From Mucilaginibacter mallensis (GTDB lineage Bacteria > Bacteroidota > Bacteroidia > Sphingobacteriales > Sphingobacteriaceae), in the NCBI RefSeq assembly GCF_900105165.1, contig NZ_LT629740.1:1612001-1676000 (forward strand): a stretch of 64,000 nucleotides of DNA, in the 5' to 3' direction. The notes below the pieces were generated by a model. It was given only the letters and a program-made list of their open reading frames with translations, made no database searches and had not been told where the DNA came from. How positions within the stretch are numbered: position 1 is the first letter of the stretch; every line of letters begins with the position of its first letter. Below, piece by piece: positions 26,465 through 34,809 of the stretch. Made by a program: the position numbers and the translations under genes.

Positions 26465-28672
26465 ATGTTAAAAATTCTAAAGTATTCGCTTTCATTACTG
26501 ACCCTGGCAATTTCCTTAAATGGTTTCGCGCAGGAAAAATTAACAAAATATGTAGATCCCTTTATAGGCACAGGCGGTCATGGGCATACCTTTCCCGGAG
26601 CAATAGTTCCGTTTGGGATGATACAGCTCAGTCCCGATAACGGCCGCACGGGCTGGGATTGGTGCGGAGGATACCATTATGGCGACTCTGTTATCGTAGG
26701 GTTTAGCCACATGCACCTGAGCGGTACCGGGATAGGTGATTGGTGCGATATATCCGTAATGCCCGAAAATAAACTCATTACAGATACCGCCGACCATGGT
26801 CTGGCGAAATTCAGCCATGGTAATGAGATTGCAACTCCGGGCTTTTATAAGGTAGCCATGGATAATGGCATAACTGCTGCCTTTACCGTTACCGAGCATT
26901 GCGGCTTCCATAATTATACCTTCCCGGCAAATGTGAGCCCGGTAATTAAGCTCGATCTGGGGTATCACCAAAACTGGGATAAGCCTACATCAACCTATGT
27001 AAAACAACTCAATGATTCAACCCTTGTAGGTTACCGTTATTCCACCGGATGGGCGCAGACGCAGCGGGTATATTTCGCATTGCGTTCGTCCGTTCCTTTT
27101 AGTAAGTTATTGATAACTGCGGATGGTAAACAAATAACAGTATCCGAAGCAAATGGTACTGCTGTGGTTGCGCAGTTGCTGTTCAACACACAAAAGCCTA
27201 ACCACGTTATGCTCAAAGTGGCACTCTCTACAGTGAGCACCGATAACGCGGTTCAAGCATTAAAAGAAATTAAAAACTGGGACTTCAACAGTATCAGAAA
27301 CCAAGCTGCCGAAAAATGGGAGCATGAACTATCGAAAATTCAGATCAATACCAACGATCTCCGCATAAAACGCATCTTTTACACCGGCATCTATCATACC
27401 TGTATAGCACCATCGCAATATTCTGATGCTGATGGAACTTATCAGAATGCAAAAGGGGAGATCCACCAAATGCCTGCCGGGCAACAGCGTTATACCACCT
27501 ATTCGCTTTGGGATACCTTCCGCGCTTTAAACCCATTATATACCATTACCCAGGGTGAACGCTATTCCGGTATCTTAAACTCTATGCTGGCCTTCTACAA
27601 AGAAAACGGCCTGCTGCCAGTGTGGGACCTAAGTACAAACGAAACCAACTGCATGACCGGTTACCACGCCGTGCCTGTTTTGGCAGATGCCATTTTAAAG
27701 GGGATAAAAGGCATCGACTATCAATTGGCGTACACTGCCATGAAAGCAAGCGCCATGGAAAACATCCGGGGTTGCAATTATTATAGACAATACGGCTATA
27801 TACCGCAAGACAAATACGGCGCGAGTGTTACCAACACGCTCGAGTATAGCTATGACGACTGGTGCATTGCCCAGGTAGCGCAAAAGCTAGGTTATGCTAC
27901 TGATTATAAATATTTCATGAAGCGATCTGCCAGCTGGGAAAACCTGTACGACCCCATTACCGGCTTTATGCGTGCAAAAAACTCAGATGGCAGTTGGGTA
28001 GCACCTTTCGATCCTTTTTACTCGGAGCATAACCCCGATAAAGCCATGTTTATGGAAGGCGATGCCTGGCAATATACCTTCTTTGTGCCGCAGGATGTTG
28101 ATGGGTTAATCAGCGCTTATGGTGGTAAGCAAAAGTTTGTAAAAAAGCTCGATTCGCTGTTTACCGTGAGCTCAGTTATGCATGGCGAAGACCAGTCGCC
28201 CGATATTAGTGGTATGATAGGCCAGTATGCCCACGGGAACGAACCTAGTCACCACGTAGCCTACTTGTATGACTATGCCGGGGAGCCATGGAAAACCCAA
28301 TCGCGCGTGCGCATGGTGGTAGATTCACTGTACCACGACCAGCCCGACGGCTACGCAGGTAACGAAGATTGCGGGCAGATGAGTGCCTGGGCCGTATGGA
28401 GCATTGCAGGCCTGTACCCGGCTAACCCGGCCAGTGGCAGGTATATGTTTGGCAGCCCAACGGTAAATGAAACGGTTATTAAAACCAAAGGCGGCCGGTT
28501 TATTATTCGGGCTGTAAATAACAATAAGGCCAATGTTTATATACAAAGTGCTACGCTTAACGGCAAGCCTTACCATAAACTGTACATAACGCACCAGCAG
28601 CTTATAAATGGTGGCACATTAGCATTTACAATGGGGCCAAAAATTAATAAAACCTGGTTTACAGCCGAATAA
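26465..28672 (+). CDS. GH92 alpha-mannosidase, secreted
   Basis: A 735-residue protein with signal peptide (LLTLAISLNGFAQ). GH92 hallmarks: YVDPFIGTGGHGHTFPGA near residue 30, FSHMHLSGTGIGD, the catalytic-domain segment HGNEPSHHVAYLYDYAG with the probable acid Glu, and GNEDCGQMSAWAVWSIAGLYP near the C-terminus. These are Ca-dependent inverting exo-alpha-mannosidases; many remove alpha-1,2 mannose from high-mannose N-glycans. Linkage preference is not decided here. Together with the GH18 enzyme it forms the core of a mannosyl N-glycan degradation set. Confidence 0.93.
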   Translation: MLKILKYSLSLLTLAISLNGFAQEKLTKYVDPFIGTGGHGHTFPGAIVPFGMIQLSPDNGRTGWDWCGGYHYGDSVIVGFSHMHLSGTGIGDWCDISVMPENKLITDTADHGLAKFSHGNEIATPGFYKVAMDNGITAAFTVTEHCGFHNYTFPANVSPVIKLDLGYHQNWDKPTSTYVKQLNDSTLVGYRYSTGWAQTQRVYFALRSSVPFSKLLITADGKQITVSEANGTAVVAQLLFNTQKPNHVMLKVALSTVSTDNAVQALKEIKNWDFNSIRNQAAEKWEHELSKIQINTNDLRIKRIFYTGIYHTCIAPSQYSDADGTYQNAKGEIHQMPAGQQRYTTYSLWDTFRALNPLYTITQGERYSGILNSMLAFYKENGLLPVWDLSTNETNCMTGYHAVPVLADAILKGIKGIDYQLAYTAMKASAMENIRGCNYYRQYGYIPQDKYGASVTNTLEYSYDDWCIAQVAQKLGYATDYKYFMKRSASWENLYDPITGFMRAKNSDGSWVAPFDPFYSEHNPDKAMFMEGDAWQYTFFVPQDVDGLISAYGGKQKFVKKLDSLFTVSSVMHGEDQSPDISGMIGQYAHGNEPSHHVAYLYDYAGEPWKTQSRVRMVVDSLYHDQPDGYAGNEDCGQMSAWAVWSIAGLYPANPASGRYMFGSPTVNETVIKTKGGRFIIRAVNNNKANVYIQSATLNGKPYHKLYITHQQLINGGTLAFTMGPKINKTWFTAE

Positions 28673-28798
28673 GCAACCGGGTGAAATATTAAAAAATATA
28701 ATTATAAAAGCTGTAGGCAATTTAAGCGCTACACGGGTTATAGTAGTAAGTTGTTAGTTCAGATCGGGATGATTTGAATTAGTTTGTATTAATAGTAG

Positions 28799-28830
28799 TG
28801 CCTGGAGAACGTGTTCTCCGGGCATTTTTT
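28799..28830 (+). terminator. Intrinsic terminator after GH92
   Basis: Arms tgcctggagaac and gttctccgggca pair (one G-U) around a 2-base gap and run into six T. It is 127 bases after the GH92 stop and closes the rightward PUL arm. Confidence 0.88.
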
Positions 28831-29012
28831 GTTTAAGGGTATTTGGACGTTCCCCTCCGGGTCAGGCTTTGCGCTCATACGCCCGCAGGCATTAGGCTCG
28901 GCCTGCACTGAGACCCCTGATTGGCCGGTATCCGCTCCAATCCTTAACGCGTGTTTGTCCGTCCGCTCAGGGTACGAACACCTGCGGACAAGTTCCGGAC
29001 GCATCTAACCAA

Positions 29013-29176
29013 GCGTCATTGCGAGGTACGAAGCAACAATCCCCGACTATGCAAGTCACTATGCTTATCGCTTCTCTCTGTACAGTCGGGGATTATTAAT
29101 GTTGTGATTTGCTTTTCAATGGTATTAATGAGCTCCCTCCGGTCGGTTGCCACGTCGTTCCTCCTCGCAATGACGC
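29013..29176. repeat. Palindromic repeat family A, copy 1
   Basis: Outer arms gcgtcattgcgagg...acgaagcaa and its inverse ending ttcctcctcgcaatgacgc bound the element; an inner pair aatccccgact / agtcggggatt forms a second stem. Related copies occur at 30114-30204 and, interrupted by family B, near 39350-39520. It carries no coding sequence and resembles REP/MITE-like repeats. Confidence 0.7.
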
Positions 29177-29186
29177 GCGGAGAAAA

Positions 29187-30028
29187 CTATCCCGCCACTG
29201 CACCAATGAACCAGTGAACCAGTGAACCAATGAACTATTAAGTATCAAGTAGCGTCATTTTGTCCGTTTGTCCGCCCAGTTGTTTGTCCCTGAGCGGACG
29301 GACAACTTCGCAACAGGGAACTTGCAGTTTCGCAACCTTTAGCACCATCTGCCTCTGATGCGTTTGCTTAAACGCAGCTATTACCCGCAGTCTTATCCTG
29401 CTTTCGCCTGTAGTTTAAACTAATCAGCAGCTATACCGGTATTAAGGCAACGGTTATTTTACACTGCCAAAATAGATTTGCAAGGCTTGCCATTAGCAAA
29501 TAAGCCATATATAGTTTGCCATTATACCAATACTTGCCAAATAGCCTTATTGGTTTAGCACCTCTGCTGCATTGCTTTAACCAGGCATTAACCTGCGATT
29601 GGTGAATGTTAGTGATTAGGGATTTGTTGATTAGTGATTAGGGTAGTAGCTGGTGATCAGTAGCTTGCATTAGCGATTAATAAACTAATCACTAATTAAC
29701 TAATCAACCAATCACTGCCGAAGGCATAAAATACTCCTCCTATAGCCACTTATACTATTAAGTAGACTTTCGTCTTCTGTTGAAGGAAGACCTGTATAGA
29801 TTATGATGCTTTTGTTTTGTCCGTCCGCTAAAGGTGTAGACAACTACCGGACAGAATATTTAAGATAACAACTGAACAGTTGAGGGTTATGTTCATTACA
29901 AATGTAAAGAATAATATTTATTATTAAAGAATAATCTTTATATATAAATTATAAATGATTGATAATGAGTGGTGAAATTGTTCATTGGTTCACTGGTTCA
30001 TTAGTTCATTGGTGCAATGGTGGGATAG
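29187..30028. repeat. 842-base segment bounded by 49-base inverted repeats
   Basis: The left arm (29187-29235, ctatcccgccactg... built of accaatgaacc/accagtgaacc units) matches the inverse of the right arm (29980-30028) with only a few mismatches. The interior has no gene. The arms themselves are short tandem repeats, so slippage could have produced part of the similarity, but the shared unique ends (ctatccc...ctgcacc) argue for a real terminal inverted repeat. Confidence 0.65.
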
Positions 30029-30300
30029 GGTGTCCGGAAGGTATTAACATAATTAGCGGACGGACAAGAATGTTGTAGATGCACACGCGACACGCGTGCG
30101 CCAGCAGATGGGGAACGACGTGGCAATCCCCAGCTATGCAGATCAACGGCGCTTATCAATTCGCCCTGTACAGTTAGGGATTGCTTCGTTCCTCGCAATG
30201 ACGCTTGGTGATGGGTTGTCCGGGAGGTGTTAGCATAGTGAGCGGACGGACAAGGATGGTGCAGATGCACGCGCGACACTTGTGCGCCAACAGTGGGGGA
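30029..30300 (+). repeat. Direct duplication of an about 85-base unit, period about 185
   Basis: Bases 30030-30114 and 30216-30300 share ccgg(a/g)aggt(a/g)tta(a/g)cata, then agcggacggacaa, then agatgcac and tgtgcgcca-type endings, at roughly 85% identity by eye. A third, inverted piece (ctggcgcacgcatgtcgcgtgtg) lies at 30673-30695. Repeat A copy 2 separates the two units. Confidence 0.65.
30114..30204. repeat. Palindromic repeat family A, copy 2
   Basis: It starts aacgacgtggcaatcccc and ends agggattgcttcgttcctcgcaatgacgc, giving a long imperfect stem. It shares both ends with copy 1 at 29013-29176 but has a shorter interior. Confidence 0.68.
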
Positions 30301-30775
30301 GAAATTTAAATTAATGCGTACCAATTCTTAGACATTAATAAATATAACTATATTTGAATAAGATGATTTCTGTAGAAACATATAACAATTATAGCACTTG
30401 CATTGCGAACACATTTGTTGTTTTCGGCGGCGTTTTTGCTTGTTATAAGTTTTTAAAAAAATCTTCCAATGTTGATATTTCAGTTTTTAAAAAACCAAAT
30501 ATTATTCTTATATCTGCACTCCCTTTTTAGGCGATACATTTGTGCCCATACGTGCTTTAATCGCACTTTTCTCTCCAAAAGAATTTCGCATCATCACTAA
30601 AATAAGAAGAAACAATTTCTTGCTGCCGTAATCCGGCTCTTGCGGCACTTTGTACATCACTATCCGCGCTCTTGCTGGCGCACGCATGTCGCGTGTGCCC
30701 AAACCCTAAAAGCGTCCGCCACTGTCCGCAACTCCTTATCTTCCGGACGGACGAACAAAAGAATTACTCACCACT

Positions 30776-30869
30776 CGTCATCCCGAACTTGTTTCGGGAT
30801 CCCACATGCTTGGTATACATCATGCTGACTACTTAGCATGTGAGGTGCTGAAACAAGTTCAGCATGACG
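30776..30869. repeat. Inverted-repeat element of the cgtcatcccgaacttgtttc type
   Basis: The outer 20-base arms (30776-30795 and 30850-30869) are inverse with three mismatches; each end also holds its own palindrome (atcccgaacttgtttcgggat at 30780-30800 and tgctgaaacaagttcagca at 30846-30864). Such elements are common intergenic repeats in bacteria. Confidence 0.72.
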
Positions 30870-31206
30870 GTTTGATGTTTAATACTCGCGTTGGATAGCA
30901 GCGTATACCGGCCTTGCGCTTAATACCCGTGCAGGAGCGTATAGCCCGGGCCGGAGGCAACGCCCAAAATATAGAAAAGCTTGCACAACAGTAAATACTC
31001 TCCGCCAGTAATTACAGCGGCGACCTGGTAAACGAGTCTACACCTATGCCCCATCAGGCCAAAGGGTAAGCAAAATGTCAAACGACCTATACTATACGGT
31101 ACATTCGTGCTGTGGAAAATGGAACCCTGTTTTTCTGAAAATTATCAAAAATAAAAGGTTGTTAACAGAAAATTAATATTCAAAATGTATATAATTAGTA
31201 AACATT

Positions 31207-31223
31207 GTTTAATTTTGCTAAAC
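31207..31223 (+). promoter_or_regulatory. Promoter element of HAD copy 2, shared with HAD copy 1
   Basis: GTTTAATTTTGCTAAAC, identical to the minus-strand 17-mer at 12881-12865. It holds the -7 box TAATTTTG. The -33 position has no good TTTG here. Flanking repeats TAAACATTGTTT and TAAACATTATTGTTT surround it. It lies 80 bases upstream of the HAD start. Confidence 0.65.
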
Positions 31224-31302
31224 ATTATTGTTTTGATATCAGCGAAGAAAGCCAGTACTGCTGGCTGCTGATTAGTTAATTATCACTCAGGAAAATAGTA
31301 AA

Positions 31303-31983
31303 ATGCAGCATAATATAAAAATGGTCGTTTTTGACATGGCCGGTACAACAATTAACGAAAATAACCTTGTTTATAAAACCCTTCGAAAGGCCATCAATGA
31401 GGCTGGGTTTAATTTCAGCCTTGATCAGGTACTTACCGAAGGAGCGGGTAAAGAAAAGAGGCAGGCTATCAAATCTATTTTGACGGTTTATGCCAATATT
31501 AACGATGAAGAGCAGATCGGACAAATCTATCAAAACTTCATAGCACAGCTTACGGAAGCCTACACCAAAGCAGAGATTGTACCCCAGAATAATGCCCTGG
31601 AACTTTTTACTGCATTGAAAAAGCGTAATGCGTATGTGGTATTAAACACAGGATACGACCGGTTAACAGCGCAAGCAATCATACAAAAACTGGGGTGGAA
31701 AGAAACCATTGATTTTGATGGCCTCGTGACAGCTTCGGATGTTAGCAAAAACAGGACTGATCCTGATATGATATATTTTGCGATGAATAAATTTGGAATT
31801 TTAAATAGCAGCGAAGTGGTAAAGGTGGGTGATTCAATTATAGATATTCAGGAAGGCCAAAACGCCGGATGCGGCTTAAGTATAGGGATAACTACCGGCG
31901 CACATACGGTTGATCAGTTGCTTTCAGCCAATCCCGACTTTGTGATCAATGACCTCATCGACCTGTTACCTTTAATTGCGTAA
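31303..31983 (+). CDS. Phosphonatase-like HAD hydrolase, copy 2
   Basis: A 226-residue paralog of the protein at 11967-12644, with FDMAGTT nucleophile motif, EGAGKEK at the phosphonatase lysine position, LNTGYDRL, KNRTDPDM and KVGDSIIDIQEG. Differences lie mainly in the cap domain. It stands between an endoglycosidase/mannosidase PUL arm and a GH16 gene 59 bases downstream, which it may be co-transcribed with. Known relatives belong to aminoethylphosphonate breakdown; no aminotransferase or phosphonate transporter is present here. Sugar phosphatase activity is the alternative. Confidence 0.83.
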   Translation: MQHNIKMVVFDMAGTTINENNLVYKTLRKAINEAGFNFSLDQVLTEGAGKEKRQAIKSILTVYANINDEEQIGQIYQNFIAQLTEAYTKAEIVPQNNALELFTALKKRNAYVVLNTGYDRLTAQAIIQKLGWKETIDFDGLVTASDVSKNRTDPDMIYFAMNKFGILNSSEVVKVGDSIIDIQEGQNAGCGLSIGITTGAHTVDQLLSANPDFVINDLIDLLPLIA

Positions 31984-32042
31984 AATGAATTGGGTGGCAT
32001 ATTGAAAGTTTTAAAGCTGCAAAGCATCCTGACATAGATAAA

Positions 32043-32897
32043 ATGATTTTCGATAGTATGATGAAAAATGTATTTTTTACTTATGGATTATTTTTGTTGC
32101 CGCTTCTTATTAATACTCAACAAACGTTTGCTCAAAATCATAGAAAGCTGGTTTTTGCGGATGAGTTTAATTATAAGGGCTTGCCGGATTCTACTAAATG
32201 GGCGTATGAGGATGGGTTTGTGCGTAACAAGGAACCTCAATATTATACAAAGAAGCGTTTAGAAAATTGCAGGGTTGAAAACGGTTGCCTGGTTATTGAA
32301 ACCCGGAAAGAGGATTATCCCAATGCGGCTTACAAGAAAGGATCGGATAAAGCTGATCAAAAGGAACCGATCGCACATTATACTTCAGCTTCTATCAATA
32401 CAAAAGGAAAGGAATCATGGAAATATGGGCGTATAGAAGTGCGTGCTAAAGTACCGGGTGGTTTGGGTATATGGCCGGCATTTTGGATGCTGGGGTATGA
32501 TAGAGGCGCAGTTAAATGGCCCCAATGCGGCGAAATTGATATTATGGAGTTCTTAGGCCGTGATTCCACAAGAATTTATGGTACAGTTCACTATTTAGAT
32601 ACAGCGGGTAAATCTCGTGATAAAGGTGAGGCCCCTGTGGTGGGTAACCCTTCGGATGGGTTTCATATTTATGCCATTGATTGGGATGACCAAAGCATAA
32701 GCTTTTATTATGACAGCCTGAAGTATTTTGTTTTTGATTTTAAAAAAGCAGAACATAATCCGGGTGCTGTGTTTCAAAAAGATTTTTACGTGTTGCTGAA
32801 TATGGCGCTCGGTCATGAAGGGTCATGGGCGGGGCCGGTTGATGATAAAATTTTACCTGCCAAATATTATATAGATTATGTAAGGGTGTATCAATAG
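32043..32897 (+). CDS. GH16 beta-glucanase/galactanase-type secreted hydrolase
   Basis: A 284-residue protein with signal peptide; starts at 32058 or 32061 (MMKNVFFTYG) are as likely as 32043. The GH16 catalytic signature ExDxxE reads GEIDIMEFLG at about residues 163-172, with nucleophile E164, D166 and acid/base E169 in the 32043 numbering. AFWMLGYDRG and HIYAIDWDDQSISFYYD flank it as usual. Family members cut beta-1,3- or mixed beta-glucans, or agar-type galactans; the motif here is of the laminarinase/lichenase type with an extra Met before the last Glu. It sits 59 bases after HAD copy 2. Confidence 0.88.
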   Translation: MIFDSMMKNVFFTYGLFLLPLLINTQQTFAQNHRKLVFADEFNYKGLPDSTKWAYEDGFVRNKEPQYYTKKRLENCRVENGCLVIETRKEDYPNAAYKKGSDKADQKEPIAHYTSASINTKGKESWKYGRIEVRAKVPGGLGIWPAFWMLGYDRGAVKWPQCGEIDIMEFLGRDSTRIYGTVHYLDTAGKSRDKGEAPVVGNPSDGFHIYAIDWDDQSISFYYDSLKYFVFDFKKAEHNPGAVFQKDFYVLLNMALGHEGSWAGPVDDKILPAKYYIDYVRVYQ

Positions 32898-32994
32898 TAT
32901 TTGGCTTTTGGTTAGATGAAATACATAAGATCATCACATGATTCATAACTATAATGGATTTAGTTTATTGTCTTTTGGTGAATTATAAAAAAGT

Positions 32995-33004
32995 CAAACG
33001 TTTG
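32995..33004. promoter_or_regulatory. LacI-type operator candidate upstream of GH29
   Basis: CAAACGTTTG is a perfect 10-base palindrome with central CG, the usual shape of LacI/GalR-family operators, 91 bases before the GH29 start. A second inverted pair, aacctat and ataggtt (33008-33014, 33028-33034), follows. No LacI gene is in the window. Confidence 0.45.
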
Positions 33005-33095
33005 TGTAACCTATTATTAGGCTGGTTATAGGTTTAAACTTAATTTCAAAACTAATATTCAAAACATACTACCAATACTACCATGAAATTCAAAA

Positions 33096-34628
33096 ATGAA
33101 TAGAACAATGCCCTCTAAAACAAAAAGCATTTTATTGTTTTTAACTATGCTGCTTTCACCTGCCGTATATGCCCAGCAAGCAAATAATTATGTAATAATT
33201 AATAAAACAGATTCAGAGCAGGATATTATCACAAAAGCAGCCAATGTTACGCCCGCGCCGCGGCAATTGCGCTGGCAAGAGCTGGAGTTTACCGCATTTT
33301 TGCATTTTGGAATGAACACTTTTACCAATCGCGAATGGGGAGACGGGAAAGAAGATCCTAAATTATTTAATCCTACTCATCTTGATGCTGCGCAATGGGT
33401 GCGTACCTGTAAAGAGGCAGGTATTAAACAAGTTATATTAACCGCTAAACATCACGATGGTTTTTGCCTTTGGCCAAGTAAGTATACCGAACACTCGGTA
33501 AAGAACAGTCCATGGAAAGATGGAAAAGGTGATGTAGTAAAAGAAGTTGCCGATGCTTGTCACCAGCAGGGAATTGGTTTTGGAATATACCTTTCGCCAT
33601 GGGACAGGAATAACCCTGATTATGGCGATACTGAAAAATATAATGCCTATTTCCTGAATCAGCTTACCGAGTTATTGAGCAATTACGGTAAGGTTGATGA
33701 AGTATGGTTTGATGGGGCAAATGGCGAAGGCCCCAACGGAAAAAAGCCGGTGTATCATTTTAATGAATGGTATGCCCTTATCCGCAAGCTGCAACCAGGT
33801 GCCGTTATTGCTATAATGGGCCCGGATGTTCGCTGGGTTGGTACTGAAACCGGTTATGGCCGTGAATCGGAGTGGAGCGTTGTGCCTGCAAATAACTTAG
33901 ACCAGTTAACAGTAACTGCTAATTCTCAGCATGATATTACCTTTAAGCCACAAGGCGATATGACGGGTAATGACTTAGGCAGCCGGGATAAAATTAAAAA
34001 CGCAAAAGGTTTGGTATGGTATCCCGCTGAGGCCGATGTTTCTATCAGGCCGGGATGGTTTTATCATGATGAACAAAATGATAAGGTTAAATCGCCTGAA
34101 AAGCTAATGGATATATATTACAACTCAGCAGGTAAAAATTGTGTGTTACTGCTGAATATACCGCCCGATAAAGAGGGCCTTATTAATGAAAGTGATATAA
34201 AGGCCTTACAGGGTTGGAAGAAACTGCGTGATGATATCTTTAAAGAAAACCTGCTTAAAGGAGCAACGGTTAAATGCGCCAACGGTATAAATTTAAAAGC
34301 AATTTTAGATGATAATTACAATACCTGGTTTACCACCCGTGGTAAAGATTCTTCCTCAGTGATCGCGCTTGATTTAAAAGCTCCTAAAACCTTTGACCTT
34401 TTACTCTTACAGGAAAACATCAGCATAGGGCAACGTGTAGAAAAATTTACGCTTGAATACTGGAACGGTAAGGATTGGGCGAAAGTTACTGAAGGTACTA
34501 CCATTGGCTATAAACGTTTATTACGTTTCCCAGCTATAACAGCTGATAAAGTAAGATTACGAATTGAATCATCAAGATTAAATCCCGCTATTTCAACAGT
34601 AGGCTTATATAAACAGGCTGGAATATGA
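33096..34628 (+). CDS. GH29 alpha-L-fucosidase with C-terminal discoidin-like domain
   Basis: A 510-residue secreted protein (signal ILLFLTMLLSPAVYAQ; ATG at 33108 is an alternative start). The barrel contains FTAFLHFGMNTFTN, TAKHHDGFCLWPSKYTEHSV and the nucleophile region EVWFDGANG with D206. Residues about 385-505 form an F5/8 type C-like carbohydrate-binding domain (ILDDNYNTWFTTRGKDSSSV). It would remove alpha-linked fucose, consistent with core- or antenna-fucosylated N-glycans. A tiny upstream frame, MKFKNE, overlaps the start codon. Confidence 0.92.
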   Translation: MNRTMPSKTKSILLFLTMLLSPAVYAQQANNYVIINKTDSEQDIITKAANVTPAPRQLRWQELEFTAFLHFGMNTFTNREWGDGKEDPKLFNPTHLDAAQWVRTCKEAGIKQVILTAKHHDGFCLWPSKYTEHSVKNSPWKDGKGDVVKEVADACHQQGIGFGIYLSPWDRNNPDYGDTEKYNAYFLNQLTELLSNYGKVDEVWFDGANGEGPNGKKPVYHFNEWYALIRKLQPGAVIAIMGPDVRWVGTETGYGRESEWSVVPANNLDQLTVTANSQHDITFKPQGDMTGNDLGSRDKIKNAKGLVWYPAEADVSIRPGWFYHDEQNDKVKSPEKLMDIYYNSAGKNCVLLLNIPPDKEGLINESDIKALQGWKKLRDDIFKENLLKGATVKCANGINLKAILDDNYNTWFTTRGKDSSSVIALDLKAPKTFDLLLLQENISIGQRVEKFTLEYWNGKDWAKVTEGTTIGYKRLLRFPAITADKVRLRIESSRLNPAISTVGLYKQAGI

Positions 34629-34722
34629 ATTTTGAGATAAAAAGCATATTTAAGATATATACAAGGAACCTTGTTTTGAAGATAACAGCCAATTAGATTG
34701 GTTAGTTTAGTGTTAATGAGTT

Positions 34723-34745
34723 AAGACCGGCCAAGGGCCGGTCTT
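34723..34745 (+). terminator. Intrinsic terminator after GH29
   Basis: Arms aagaccggcc and ggccggtctt pair perfectly around aag and are followed by tgttaaattttt. It lies about 95 bases after the GH29 stop and 64 before GH20, so GH20 likely has its own promoter. Confidence 0.8.
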
Positions 34746-34809
34746 TGTTAAATTTTTAATAGCCGATAAATTTAGTAAGCATAAACCAATTATAATATCA
34801 TATAAATAC

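Larger units (their letters stand above)
28831..31190. repeat. Gene-free island of nested inverted and direct repeats
   Basis: About 2.4 kb with no credible gene; the few short frames here follow repeat boundaries. It holds many copies of a GCGGACGGACAA-type motif in both orientations (around 28957, 29293, 29817, 30057, 30241, 30744), the elements listed separately, and a low-complexity gattagtgattag cluster with its inverted version (29593-29716). The composition is more GC-rich and palindromic than neighbouring genes. I read it as an accumulation site for small non-coding repetitive elements between two PUL segments. Confidence 0.7.

Noticed and set aside
26540..26971. 143-codon minus-strand frame within GH92
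   Set aside because: Shadow of the conserved GH92 N-terminal domain.
28811..29217. Overlapping short frames just after the GH92 terminator
   Set aside because: They follow the repeat arms on both strands and have no start context or recognisable domain.
29200..29235. CRISPR-like spaced repeats (accagtgaacc units)
   Set aside because: Units are contiguous micro-repeats without unique spacers, and no cas genes are present.
30001..30324. A 107-codon minus-strand frame
   Set aside because: Its translation is repeated because it lies over the duplicated 85-bp units; no protein family seen.
30508..30702. A 64-codon minus-strand frame (MYKVPQEPDYGSKKLF)
   Set aside because: It could be a relic of a mobile-element protein but there is no recognisable motif; left unannotated.
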